Assembly (NCBI RefSeq): GCF_041820985.1 | Contig: NZ_JBGUAU010000026.1 | Coordinates: 12,735-76,734, forward strand | From: Evansella sp041820985 | GTDB taxonomy: Bacteria; Bacillota; Bacilli; Bacillales; Salisediminibacteriaceae | Direction: 5' to 3' | Length of the DNA: 64,000 nt | Shown: piece by piece, positions 24,908-33,279 of the stretch | Numbering within the stretch: position 1 is the first letter of the stretch | How the letters are laid out: each line of letters begins with the position of its first letter | The notes under the pieces: generated by a model | The model's database searches: none | The model's input: only the letters and a program-made list of their open reading frames with translations | What the model was told of the DNA's origin: nothing | Position numbers and translations under genes: made by a program

Positions 24908-25318
24908 CTATTCTATTACACTATCTAACAAAACATAACCAACTATCATCCCAGTCATTGCTGTAATGCTAATGCCTGATAGTACAGTTAAGTCAAAAGC
25001 AAAAGGAAAATGATGTCCAAATGGTATTAGGTAAAAGAGAGGAGAAAGAGAAATATAAAGAGCTGGCAAACATATTGCAAGTAATTTCGGGACATTTATA
25101 TTCCACCTTTTCCCTTCCATCATTTGCTTCACTAATAATGGTGCTCGAAGCAACATTCCAATAAAGATAGGGAAAAGAGTAGAAAAAATTAAGAGGGAAG
25201 CAGTAAGTCTGCCTGTTGATATTGCCGTTTGGCGAAGATCTGACTGAACATGATAACCAATGTACATGACAAGACCTATAGTTATTGTCCATATAAGATA
25301 TTTCATAAACCTTTTCAT
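24908..25318 (-). CDS. four-helix membrane protein, unknown function
   Basis: 136 residues with four hydrophobic segments (MKYLIWTITIGLVMYIGY; LTASLLIFSTLFPIFIGML; LLAICLPALYISLSPLFYL; GISITAMTGMIVGYVLL). The loop LVKQMMEGKRW is basic and probably cytoplasmic. I do not recognise the family. It heads the run of small membrane genes on this strand. Confidence 0.65.
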   Translation of the reverse strand: MKRFMKYLIWTITIGLVMYIGYHVQSDLRQTAISTGRLTASLLIFSTLFPIFIGMLLRAPLLVKQMMEGKRWNINVPKLLAICLPALYISLSPLFYLIPFGHHFPFAFDLTVLSGISITAMTGMIVGYVLLDSVIE

Positions 25319-25540
25319 ACTTACCCCCTTTTAATATAAGTCACTACTTATTAACTAGACGAAGAACCACGAAAAAAGTTTCCATTATTTTTTCTCAATA
25401 CGTTCAACATTGTTTTCCAATTCATAGTACATAAAAGACGAGTTGCATCTACTTCGGCCCATAATATTACGTATACTCCAGTTAGCTTTATTTAAAACTA
25501 ATTAATTCGACCTTTACCTGCTAACTGGTATTTTTCCTGA
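25319..25540. other. intergenic stretch, no gene seen
   Basis: About 220 bases, AT-rich, between the membrane-protein gene and a broken ORF. No ribosome binding site with an ORF was found. Confidence 0.3.
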
Positions 25541-25584
25541 TTACCTCTCAGTGTGTCTACACACCCTGCTTATTAAAGAAGCTT

Positions 25585-25873
25585 CTAAGCTTTTTTTGGA
25601 GACAATGAACGCACTAATAATATCCCTGTAAATACAAAAATGACACTCCTTGATGGTTCTGATAATAGTGGAGCTAGAACAGGTACATGTAACGAAGTTC
25701 CAAAGATGAGTTTTAATAATGAGGCTGAAAAGCCAAATCCAAAAATAGCATTGATTAAAAGTAGAATAACAGGAACTATAAACCAATTCACTTTTACACC
25801 CGATTTTATAATGCTTCCTACTTTTCTCCATTACAGCTACCTTTTGTTGATAAGTAGACTCTTCAGCAAGCAT
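25585..25873 (-). pseudogene. membrane protein gene with a frameshift
   Basis: The first part (MLAEESTYQQKVAVMEKSRK, HYKIG) and the second (VKVNWFIVPVILLLINAIFG, LAPLLSEPSRSVIFVFTGIL) lie in two frames that meet at about 25795. Together they would give a protein of about 93 residues with two helices ending SLSPKKA. The gene follows the membrane protein at 25891 by 18 bp, so it was probably its operon partner. A single-base error in the sequence cannot be excluded. Confidence 0.5.
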
Positions 25874-25890
25874 CTGTTCGTTTTAAACTA

Positions 25891-26463
25891 TTACATTTTG
25901 ACCTCATCAGATACACTTCTACTAATCTTTTTTGTGAAAAATAATAAATAGATTCCAAATAAGATTTTAACAATTCCATCGGCTACCCCAAAATAAAGAA
26001 AAGGAATTTCTATACTAATCATACCGATAATTGCCAAAACAGAACAGGTTATGGCAAGATAAATCATGGACTTTCCATGCACAAAATAAAAAGGTAAAAA
26101 ATGAATACCTGTTGCAAGTAACGCACCTAGCCACATCATTCTCCAATCACCACCTGGGATAAAAGAACCTCCCAGAATAAAAATTAATGGGAATAAGGAT
26201 AATACACCAATACTAGACATCTTTTCTTGAAAACTAGAAAACTCTCCATCCGTAAATCTATCCAGTATTGATTTATTATAATTTGTTAGATAAAAACCAA
26301 TTCCAAAACCAATCATAAAAATAATTGGATTTAAAACAAATTCTCCTCCCACTACCGTAGCTGCAATAATTACAGCCCCAATGATGAGTAACCAAAGTCC
26401 ACACAAACGCTTACCATTAAATTTTAGTTTCACATTTTTATCGTATCCTAGCCTTTTTAGCAT
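25891..26463 (-). CDS. multi-pass membrane protein (resembles DUF6609)
   Basis: 190 residues with about six hydrophobic helices (LWLLIIGAVIIAATVVGG; IIFMIGFGIGFYLTNYN; IGVLSLFPLIFILGGSF; WLGALLATGIHFLPFYF; IYLAITCSVLAIIGMI; IVKILFGIYLLFFTKK). The N-terminus is basic (KLKFNGKRLCG). I believe it matches the Bacillus family called DUF6609, but I cannot verify this. No function is known. Likely co-transcribed with the broken ORF downstream. Confidence 0.65.
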   Translation of the reverse strand: MLKRLGYDKNVKLKFNGKRLCGLWLLIIGAVIIAATVVGGEFVLNPIIFMIGFGIGFYLTNYNKSILDRFTDGEFSSFQEKMSSIGVLSLFPLIFILGGSFIPGGDWRMMWLGALLATGIHFLPFYFVHGKSMIYLAITCSVLAIIGMISIEIPFLYFGVADGIVKILFGIYLLFFTKKISRSVSDEVKM

Positions 26464-26578
26464 GTGATCATTCTCCTATTTTCTTGTAATCAGCTAACCG
26501 CTACCCCCATTTATAGAAGGGATAAAGGTGACGGTTCTTCTTCACGTTCGCGCCTCTTTCGTTGAAGAAGAGTGTTTT

Positions 26579-27103
26579 TTAGTTGGTAACGGCATAATGT
26601 AGTTCCACAAACTGATGAAAGGTTCTCGTACCTTTTAATGTTAGGTCTAATTGAAAATCACCTTCTTTAAACAATGGTATTCCATTTCCAATTACAGTTG
26701 GTGCAATTGTTAAAATAATTTCATCCACTAATTTTTCTTTTATAAAACATTGAAGCAACTCTCCGCCACCAACAATCCAAATATTTTTTCCCACTTGGTT
26801 TTTAAGTTGGTTTGTAAAACTGGTTATATCTTCATTTATGAAACTTACATTTTCTGTATCCTCAATAGGAGACCTTGTAAAAACATAGCATTCTCTGTTT
26901 TTATACGGGAATTCTCCTGTTTCATGTTTCATTATCCAATCATACGTTTTTTTACCAATTAGTACAGTATCAACCGTTTCATAAAACTCTGAATAACCAT
27001 TATCACCTTCTCCTTCCACTTTAAATAACCAATCTAAAGACTCATCTTTTGTTGCTATGTAACCATCTAAACTAGTTGCAATAAATAATACTAATTTCCT
27101 CAT
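26579..27103 (-). CDS. dihydrofolate reductase family protein (RibD C-terminal, YyaP-like)
   Basis: 174 residues beginning MRKLVLFIATSLDGYIA, the typical start of RibD-C/DHFR-like proteins. Further motifs are the FYETVDTVLIGKKTYDWIMK strand-helix and IWIVGGGELLQCFI, the NADPH-binding glycine turn. These proteins reduce a pterin- or pyrimidine-like substrate with NADPH; for the YyaP/YwjB group the real substrate is unknown. A single gene. A degraded CGGTTCTTCTTCACG repeat sits just downstream. Confidence 0.87.
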   Translation of the reverse strand: MRKLVLFIATSLDGYIATKDESLDWLFKVEGEGDNGYSEFYETVDTVLIGKKTYDWIMKHETGEFPYKNRECYVFTRSPIEDTENVSFINEDITSFTNQLKNQVGKNIWIVGGGELLQCFIKEKLVDEIILTIAPTVIGNGIPLFKEGDFQLDLTLKGTRTFHQFVELHYAVTN

Positions 27104-27224
27104 ACTATCCCTCCACTATATAGATTATTCATTCAGTATATCTAACAGGTTTACTGTCCTGTTATAGTTATGCATTGAAAGCTTATGTTTCTTTCCGAGA
27201 GAGCCTTTTTCAATAAGACTTTTG

Positions 27225-27725
27225 CTATTTCTCAACTAGATTTTTATTCGCATGCACCGAATTATCCTGAATGATGCCTGTATCCACAAAACCAAGTGAA
27301 GCGTATAGTGCTTTAGCTCTGGTATTATTTGAATGATAAAAGAGGTCTACATATTCTGCTTCCCCATAGGGCATCGTTTTAATATCCGCCAACATTTTTT
27401 CAAAGGCAAGCTTGCCATACCCTTTCCCCTGATACTTCTTATCAATCATAAAATGCCAAATAAAATAGCACTTCTTTCCGTAAAAAACTTCATTTTTAAA
27501 GGATTCATGATCGGTCGTATCATAAATATACATCAAAAAGCCCAGCGTAACTCCATCGGCATAAATGGCAAAGGGAGTCGCTGGTATCCCTTCTGCGTTC
27601 AATACATATGCGTCTGCAATGCTTCTGAGGTTCGTCGTTTCTATAAAGTCTTTCTGGTTTTCTCCAACTTCAAGTGCTATTACTTCATTTATGTTATCCT
27701 CGGTTACTTTTCGCAATTCAATCAT
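27225..27725 (-). CDS. GNAT acetyltransferase, BltD-like
   Basis: 166 residues from the ATG at 27725 behind GGAGAGGAG. It begins MIELRKVTEDNINEVIALEV, as in spermine/spermidine acetyltransferases. The acetyl-CoA site is FMIDKKYQGKGYGKLAFEKM, followed by YVDLFYHSNNTRAKALYASL and GFVDTG. It is a distant relative of the two other BltD-like genes in this window (22.2 and 41.8 kb). A polyamine substrate is the family-based guess. Confidence 0.88.
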   Translation of the reverse strand: MIELRKVTEDNINEVIALEVGENQKDFIETTNLRSIADAYVLNAEGIPATPFAIYADGVTLGFLMYIYDTTDHESFKNEVFYGKKCYFIWHFMIDKKYQGKGYGKLAFEKMLADIKTMPYGEAEYVDLFYHSNNTRAKALYASLGFVDTGIIQDNSVHANKNLVEK

Positions 27726-27887
27726 TTTTTTCTCCTCTCCTAAGACAAGCCACACAAATCTTTAGTTATCATCTATCATACTTTTTAAGAAATCTATCTT
27801 TCTAAAATCTTTTTATTATTGTGATCTGCTCGATAATTGTCCTTGGAGGAAGTATCGTAGACACTTACATTATTGGTTCGGATTTAG

Positions 27888-28076
27888 TAAATAGTACTTT
27901 ATAGCTGCAGTTTGATGCATTTCTAAATCTTCTAATGGAACACCTGCAAAACATGGCAAAGTGTCCATTATTCCATACTCAACGAAAAGTCCCTCTTTCG
28001 AAAACTCATGTTCATGCAATGCAAATCAATCAAGCTATATTCCATCGAAGTCATCATGTTCACTATATCATTCCAG
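27888..28076 (-). pseudogene. C-terminal fragment of an unidentified protein
   Basis: The minus strand reads MMTSMEYSLIDLHCM and, after a frame change, GLFVEYGIMDTLPCFAGVPL then EDLEMHQTAAIKYYLLNPNQ before a stop. The piece is clearly protein-like but has no start and is broken by a frameshift. I do not recognise the family. It directly follows the HAD gene. Confidence 0.45.
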
Positions 28077-28721
28077 TTATGTATCTTTAATTTGGGGGTA
28101 CTTCCCAACTATTGTTAATAGCTCATCAAATCTCTCAATAGCAAAATCATATTCCTTCACTTCTCCGAACCCATACTTTGCATAAACAAAGGGAATTCCG
28201 GCATATCTTGCTGCATTCAAGTCGCCTCCTGTGTCTCCTACATAAATAGGGCTGGTTAGGCTGTTTCTTGAGATTATTAAGTTAATGTTTTCCCCTTTAG
28301 ATAGTCCTGTTCTCCCTGGATTCTCATAATCTAAAAAATACTTTTCTAATTTATGATAATCATAGAAAGATTCAATATATCCATCCTCACAGTTACTGAC
28401 GATAAATAGATTGTATTTCTTTGCCAGTACGTTCAATACTTCCTCCACCTTAGGATAAAGATTGCCTCCTTGCTGCCTGATATATTCCCTTTCAGTATTA
28501 CAACATTCCTCTATCAATGGTTTACGAAAATCCTCGCTCATATCTGGAAACAAGATTCTACTGATTTCATCCATTTGTAGCCCCATTGTTTTTTTGAAAT
28601 CAGCACGTGTGAACTCTTTTTTCATATGAGTATGATTCTTGAGACAACTATTCCAAGCATGAAGAACTGTTTCAATCGGGTTCCAAATCGTTCCATCTAA
28701 ATCAAAAATGATACTATCCAT
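28077..28721 (-). CDS. HAD family hydrolase
   Basis: 214 residues from the ATG at 28721 behind GAGGTG. HAD motifs: I, FDLDGTIW (nucleophile Asp in DxDGT); II, FIVSNCEDG; III, the Lys in GLSKGENI; IV, YVGDTGGDLNAARYAG. The helical cap is inserted after motif I (subclass I). It resembles phosphoglycolate- or nucleotidase-like phosphatases. Substrate unknown; a single gene. Confidence 0.88.
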   Translation of the reverse strand: MDSIIFDLDGTIWNPIETVLHAWNSCLKNHTHMKKEFTRADFKKTMGLQMDEISRILFPDMSEDFRKPLIEECCNTEREYIRQQGGNLYPKVEEVLNVLAKKYNLFIVSNCEDGYIESFYDYHKLEKYFLDYENPGRTGLSKGENINLIISRNSLTSPIYVGDTGGDLNAARYAGIPFVYAKYGFGEVKEYDFAIERFDELLTIVGKYPQIKDT

Positions 28722-28770
28722 AAGTGTTTTCACCTCTTTTTTAAAATTTCTGACTTTTTGAGTCAAAAAC

Positions 28771-28950
28771 TTATAAGGATTGAACCATTATAGCAACGTC
28801 ATATTTCTTGAAATATGGTTTAGAAAATACTTCCTCCCTATAGGTCCAAACATGATTCTCATAATTAGGTATTATTCTCCCGAAAACACTAAAACCTTCG
28901 TTTGATTTGTTGAAATCGTCCATATTAGATTGTGTCATTTTAATTATCAT
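28771..28950 (-). pseudogene. streptothricin acetyltransferase (SatA/YyaR-like), N-terminal stub
   Basis: The ATG at 28950 has a perfect AAAGGAG site. The first 50 residues (MIIKMTQSNMDDFNKSNEGF, GRIIPNYENHVWTYREEVF, SKPYFKKY) match the N-terminus of the Bacillus streptothricin acetyltransferase group. Then the sequence diverges (DVAIMVQSL) and stops at 59 residues, without the acetyl-CoA domain. A 3' deletion has removed most of the gene, although the translation signals are intact. Confidence 0.7.
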
Positions 28951-29122
28951 GTCAGTCTCCTTTTATCCAAATAGCAGTTAAGGAAGGAATGAAATAAAAA
29001 CACATGCTACTAAGAGCTAGAAGTAGGGCAGTCCCCTACTTCATCAGCAGTCCATTGCAACAGATTCTCACAAACGCTTTCATATTTTACAATAAAAAGC
29101 GCAATCTAAGATGACTAGTTTC

Positions 29123-29431
29123 TTAAGAATTAATCTGCTTAACCCACAAGTATCTATTCCTTTTAAACGTTATATGCAACATTAAACTCAGGAATCCTGG
29201 GTCTTTTAATCCCCCACACTCAAATCTTAGTGTTTCATTATCTTTCAATTCAAACTCTAATTTTTCACTTCTACACCAATCGATTTTTAGGTACAACTTA
29301 TGTAATCCAGGATCTAAAGAATACTCAAAACAATCATTTGATCCAATAGTACCAATTTCATTTTCATTCAACATCACCTTATATTCTCTAAGTTTATCTA
29401 CCCAGCCAGCTTCTCTTTTAATCTCAATCAT
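29123..29431 (-). CDS. hypothetical protein, 102 residues
   Basis: Small, apparently soluble, beta-rich protein (REYKVMLNENEIGTIGSND, LDPGLHKLYLKIDWCRSEKL, FELKDNETLRFECGG), ending in a basic LMLHITFKRNRYLWVKQ. The repeated strand-turn pattern resembles a PEGA-like or immunoglobulin-like domain, but this is only an impression. No operon partner; an intergenic hairpin with ACTAGCTGCA/CAGCTAGT lies near 29639-29665 upstream. Confidence 0.55.
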   Translation of the reverse strand: MIEIKREAGWVDKLREYKVMLNENEIGTIGSNDCFEYSLDPGLHKLYLKIDWCRSEKLEFELKDNETLRFECGGLKDPGFLSLMLHITFKRNRYLWVKQINS

Positions 29432-29696
29432 TCCATACCCACCTTATTATATGTAGTTTTCTAGTATTCAGAGTTTACTGTAATAAACATTGCAAAGCTC
29501 ATGATTATTTCCCATAAAAATATTCCTCAGTGTTCCTTTAAATATGATACAACTTTTTAAATATACGTATAACCTTTTAAAAGGTTTCCTTTATTTAATC
29601 CCCTGGCAACAAAAACTTGTACCACTAGGAGCATAAAAAACTAGCTGCATTTAATACAGCTAGTAACATTACTAATCCTCTCTGAATAATGAAGAA

Positions 29697-30245
29697 TTAA
29701 ATTTTTGAGTTCCACTCTTCTTTTAACAATCCATAAATAACCCTATCATGATATTCACCTTGTAAGAATTCATAATTTCGAATAGTGCCTTCTTGTGTAA
29801 AACCAAGTCTTTCAGGTATTGCCCTACTTTTAATGTTATTACTAGCAACCCCGATTTCCACTTTTCTCAGGTCTAATTCAGTAAAGGAGTGATCAATTAA
29901 TTGTTTTACCGCTTTTGTGGCCAACCCTTTCCCCAGAAACTGGTCACCCAACCAATAACCAATTTCCGTTTTCCTAGCACTCCAGTCTATATATAGGAAA
30001 CCTATTGAACCAGCAATTGTGCCATTATGCCAAATACCTGCCCAATACCCATTATTCTCTGAATATCTTTTTAACGATTTTTCGATGAATATCTCAGTAT
30101 CCTCAACCTTGTTAGTTTTCTCAGGAAAAGAAAGCCATTTCCCGATACTTTCTCGACTTTCATCGATAAGCTGATATAAATCCTTTGCATGTCTTGTCTC
30201 TAAAATGGAAAGGTGAGTCTCAGAATCTAAATTTACTTTATACAC
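29697..30245 (-). CDS. GNAT acetyltransferase, RimJ/RimL-YdaF type
   Basis: I place the start at the GTG at 30245, nine bases after GGGG, giving MYKVNLDSETHLSILETRHA. The open frame runs further upstream, but that part is the tail of a broken Nudix gene. GNAT motifs: YWAGIWHNGTIAGSIGFLY, TEIGYWLGDQFLGKGLATKA and NIKSRAIPERLGFTQEGTIR, the last being the typical 'N..S..v.eklGF..eG..r' of ribosomal-protein acetyltransferase relatives. Probably acetylates the N-terminus of a protein. Confidence 0.85.
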   Translation of the reverse strand: MYKVNLDSETHLSILETRHAKDLYQLIDESRESIGKWLSFPEKTNKVEDTEIFIEKSLKRYSENNGYWAGIWHNGTIAGSIGFLYIDWSARKTEIGYWLGDQFLGKGLATKAVKQLIDHSFTELDLRKVEIGVASNNIKSRAIPERLGFTQEGTIRNYEFLQGEYHDRVIYGLLKEEWNSKI

Positions 30246-30609
30246 AATTCTATCCCCCGATATACCGTTGTGAATTTCCATAACGCACTCTAACATAAAG
30301 ACGCTATACTCCACTTGATGACCATTTGGATATTGTGAATGAAAGTCTTTTTCACCTAATACGCCTAATGACTTCTCTGGCACAATATATAATCCTGTCT
30401 CTTCCCCATACTTCACGAACAACTGCTTCGGCAGGTGCTTCACCAAGTTCAATTCCAACAGCAAGAAGACTCCACTTTTCGCCATTTTCATTGTTTTATA
30501 ATAAAATTTCTCCTAAATCGTTTCGAACAATTCGTGCTACACTTGGGATAAAAAATAGTCCATTACCGACTTTTTCTTGGAGGGTTTCATAGTAATCTGA
30601 CATTCGCAT
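30246..30609 (-). pseudogene. Nudix hydrolase, inactivated by a stop and a frameshift
   Basis: Reading from the ATG at 30609: MRMSDYYETLQEKVGNGLFF, then RIVRNDLGEILL and a TAA, then ENGEKWSLLAVGIELGEAPA and EAVVREV. There the frame shifts and continues GEETGLYIVPEKSLG and YPNGHQVEYSVFMLECVM. The Nudix box (GIELGEAPAEAVVREV / EETG) is split by the frameshift. The second part is in frame with the downstream GNAT gene, giving a false fused ORF. Confidence 0.75.
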
Positions 30610-30776
30610 TTTTCTAACCATCTTGAGTTATTTATTTCTATAATAAATTTTCACTGTTCTACAAGATTACTTGTTTTTGTTTTACTAAAACTACGTTACT
30701 TAAACAAGAGCAGTAACAGCAGCCTCTTGTGCTATCGTTACTCCGTTAGCTTAATATCAACATGCATATGTAGTTA

Positions 30777-31226
30777 TCATAGATGTAATTTCTCTTTGAT
30801 TTGTTTTAGATGGTGTCCATCGTGTTTAATGAATATTTTAGCAATACTTTCTCCTGAGTACTTCCTTTTCCCCCCGCCAATAGTGAATCTAACATCTTTC
30901 CCGACTCTTGATAATTCTTCACTAAGTTCTTTCCGTATTTGTACAAATCTATCAATAATAGACTCAACCGAAAAAACTTCAATAAACGACATTGCCTCTT
31001 CATTATGTTGGTCATGGTCTGGAAACTGTGGTAAATCAGCATCTTCAACCATATAAGGTACCATCTCTTCAAGAATGAATTTATCCCAATAGTATAGATG
31101 TCCCACGACTTGTATAATTGACCACTTTCCTTCTTTAATAGGTTCAGATAGTTTTTCTTCAGATATTTCTTTTAAGTCCAAAATATTATCAACCATTTCT
31201 TCAAACTGACTAAATGTTTTATTCAA
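30777..31226 (-). CDS. DinB family protein
   Basis: 149 residues of the four-helix DinB/YfiT fold. The metal-binding His pattern is visible in QVVGHLYYWDKFILEE (first His) and FIKHDGHHLKQIKEKL (the last pair). DinB-like proteins include thiol transferases and metal-dependent hydrolases; many are stress-linked, but the activity of this one is unknown. A single minus-strand gene. Confidence 0.87.
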   Translation of the reverse strand: MNKTFSQFEEMVDNILDLKEISEEKLSEPIKEGKWSIIQVVGHLYYWDKFILEEMVPYMVEDADLPQFPDHDQHNEEAMSFIEVFSVESIIDRFVQIRKELSEELSRVGKDVRFTIGGGKRKYSGESIAKIFIKHDGHHLKQIKEKLHL

Positions 31227-31377
31227 GGGATTTCCTCCTCAGAATTTAATTGAATGTTGCAATTCCAATAATAACACAAAACGCACCACCGAAGGAACGT
31301 GTGTTCTCTTTTTTTAGTTAGTATGATTTACAAGTTTTTTGAGTAACTCCCGGTGAAATTACGCATGTGTTGTCATT

Positions 31378-32136
31378 TCACCATAAGCAGTAATGATTGA
31401 TAATCTTCATAAGTCGTTCAGAATTCTCCGTTGAGACACTTTCAGATAATCTTGCGCCAGCAATGACAGGCGCCCATTGAAAAACCTCAGACTTTAAAAT
31501 CCCGCTCTTTTCACAATAAAGTCGCAAGTACATATCAGCTAATTCTGATGAAACTTGAGAATACAAAAGATAAGTCCGATATACATCAGCATAGATGTCT
31601 CCTGCACTGGCATCGACCCAATCTATAACTACCACTTTGTTGTTGTCTGTCTTAATCAAATTAAATATATGAAAGTCTCCATGACAGAGCCTATTTTCAT
31701 AAGTAAATGAATCCAATTTCTTTAACAACTCAATTTTTTGTTTTTCATCTAATTTATTCATAGTCTCAATTTGACGGTATAATTTATCATACATTGCTTC
31801 GATTGCTTCTGGCTTAGGATTAATGCTATGAATTTTCAGTTGCATATCGACTGAAATATTCAGGTAATATTCTGCTTGTTTTTTATCTTTGAACACTAAA
31901 TCTCCTAATGTTTCTCCCTTAATGAATTCCATTATAATTGCTTGTTCTCCGTTAATCTTAGTAACACCGAAAACCTCAGGTACAGGAAGTCCACATGCAT
32001 ATGCATATCTTTGCTTATTTGCTTCATTTGTGGATTCCGTATCTGGCAAAAAACCGTTAAAAACTTTTACTATTTTATTGTCAGAATGATAAATTTTTGC
32101 AGTATTTCCTTTTGCTATTGGATTACCTAAATCCAT
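31378..32136 (-). CDS. aminoglycoside phosphotransferase (APH/choline kinase-like) family protein
   Basis: 252 residues. Kinase motifs: a short P-loop (IAKGNTAKIYHSDNKIVKVF with the ATP-binding Lys), the catalytic loop LCHGDFHIFNL (Brenner HGD...N), and the metal-binding VVIDWVDASAGD. APH-fold enzymes phosphorylate small molecules: antibiotics, choline, thiamine or sugars. Nothing here shows which. The presence of one more APH-like gene at 52.6 kb and many GNATs is notable, but resistance is not proven. Confidence 0.85.
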   Translation of the reverse strand: MDLGNPIAKGNTAKIYHSDNKIVKVFNGFLPDTESTNEANKQRYAYACGLPVPEVFGVTKINGEQAIIMEFIKGETLGDLVFKDKKQAEYYLNISVDMQLKIHSINPKPEAIEAMYDKLYRQIETMNKLDEKQKIELLKKLDSFTYENRLCHGDFHIFNLIKTDNNKVVVIDWVDASAGDIYADVYRTYLLYSQVSSELADMYLRLYCEKSGILKSEVFQWAPVIAGARLSESVSTENSERLMKIINHYCLW

Positions 32137-32259
32137 TGGGTTCTCCCCCGCCTTTTTAATAATTTCTGCCTATAAGTTTAATAAGAGAATGGTTTCTCCT
32201 TATTGAATCAATGATGAGTTTAAGTATCTATTTTCACAACCAAAGTCTTTACTATTGAA

Positions 32260-32411
32260 TTATACCATGAAATTTCCATTCACTTTCCAAGTAAGCAGAA
32301 TATGAATCTAGCAAACATGAGCTAATTTAATTTGTTTTTTGATAAAAAAAAAGACAGATTCACTATGTGAAAAGGTCTCTTTTTCGCAGTAAAAATTTCT
32401 GTTTTCTCCTC
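32260..32411. repeat. dispersed repeat family 2, copy 1 (about 150 bp)
   Basis: Contains AAATTTCCATT, GCAGAATATGAAT, TAGCAAACATGAGCTAAT and TTCACTATGTGAAAAGGTCT, then TTTCTGTTTTCTCCTCC. The same blocks in the same order and orientation recur at 50757-50936. The TTCAC-TAT-GTGAA core with flanking AGAC/GGTCT and T-runs is terminator-like. It sits just after the ECF41 sigma gene; the second copy sits just after the HIT gene. Confidence 0.65.
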
Positions 32412-33275
32412 CTAGAGAATTGGTAACTTGTCAGGATTCAGGGTTATATATATTTCATTAATTTTATCATTATTAATATAAAAACTTAGGATGCTTTGAA
32501 CCTTACCATTTATTAGAAATACGATTGCTGGTTGATAATTTACTTTTTTCACTTCAAAGTATAAGTCTTCGGGCGCATTTTTAATAATACCGTATAGAAA
32601 GGCAATAACATTATTACTAGTAACGATGGGTCGGATAGCAGCATTGACCTTTCCTCCACCATCAGAATATAAAGTTACATTATCAGTTATAAGTTCTAAT
32701 AAGGCAGCAGTATTATGCATTTGAAATGCTTCAATAAAGAGATTAATAATGTCCTTATTTTTCTCATAATTTAAACTTTCATCCTCTACTCGTGAGACCC
32801 TTTGCTTAGCCCGACTAAGAATTTTTCGGCAGTTCTCTTCTTTCTTTTCTATAATATTGGCAATCTCAGAATAGGAGTAGTCAAAAACCTCTCTTAAAAG
32901 AAGAACGGCTCGTTCATCTGGCGCTAAATGTTCCATCATTCTTAAAAAAGCAATACTCAACCCTTCTTTTTTTAACACAATATCGGAGGGATCGTAGTCA
33001 TTGGTTTTCTCCATCAATAAGGGAACTGGATTCCATGGCCCCACATATTTTTCCCGTCTGCGCCGTATTGATTTTAATTCATCAAGACAACGATTAGTCA
33101 CCATTTTACAGAGGTAGGCTTTCATATTATCTATTTTCTTCTCATCAATTTGGTACGCTTTTAAAAAGGTTTCATGTACAACATCTTCCGCTTCCACAAT
33201 AGAGCCAAGCATACGATAGCTTATGGAAAACATCAATGGCTTAAATTGTTCGTAATCCTCATTACTAATTTGCAC
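32412..33275 (-). CDS. ECF41-type sigma factor with SnoaL-like C-terminal extension
   Basis: 287 residues. Region 2: FKPLMFSISYRMLGSIVEAE, DVVHETFLKAY, MKAYLCKMVTNRCLDELKS. Region 4: LAPDERAVLLLREVFDYSYS, IANIIEKKEENCRKILSRAK. The extra 120-residue C-terminal domain is SnoaL/NTF2-like, with the DGGGK motif and a final NPDKL, both hallmarks of the ECF41 group, where this extension regulates the sigma factor in place of an anti-sigma. ECF41 factors usually control one neighbouring oxidoreductase-type gene. Here the FAD oxidoreductase lies four bases upstream in the same operon, behind an ECF41-type promoter. Confidence 0.92.
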   Translation of the reverse strand: MQISNEDYEQFKPLMFSISYRMLGSIVEAEDVVHETFLKAYQIDEKKIDNMKAYLCKMVTNRCLDELKSIRRRREKYVGPWNPVPLLMEKTNDYDPSDIVLKKEGLSIAFLRMMEHLAPDERAVLLLREVFDYSYSEIANIIEKKEENCRKILSRAKQRVSRVEDESLNYEKNKDIINLFIEAFQMHNTAALLELITDNVTLYSDGGGKVNAAIRPIVTSNNVIAFLYGIIKNAPEDLYFEVKKVNYQPAIVFLINGKVQSILSFYINNDKINEIYITLNPDKLPIL

Positions 33276-33279
33276 GCTA

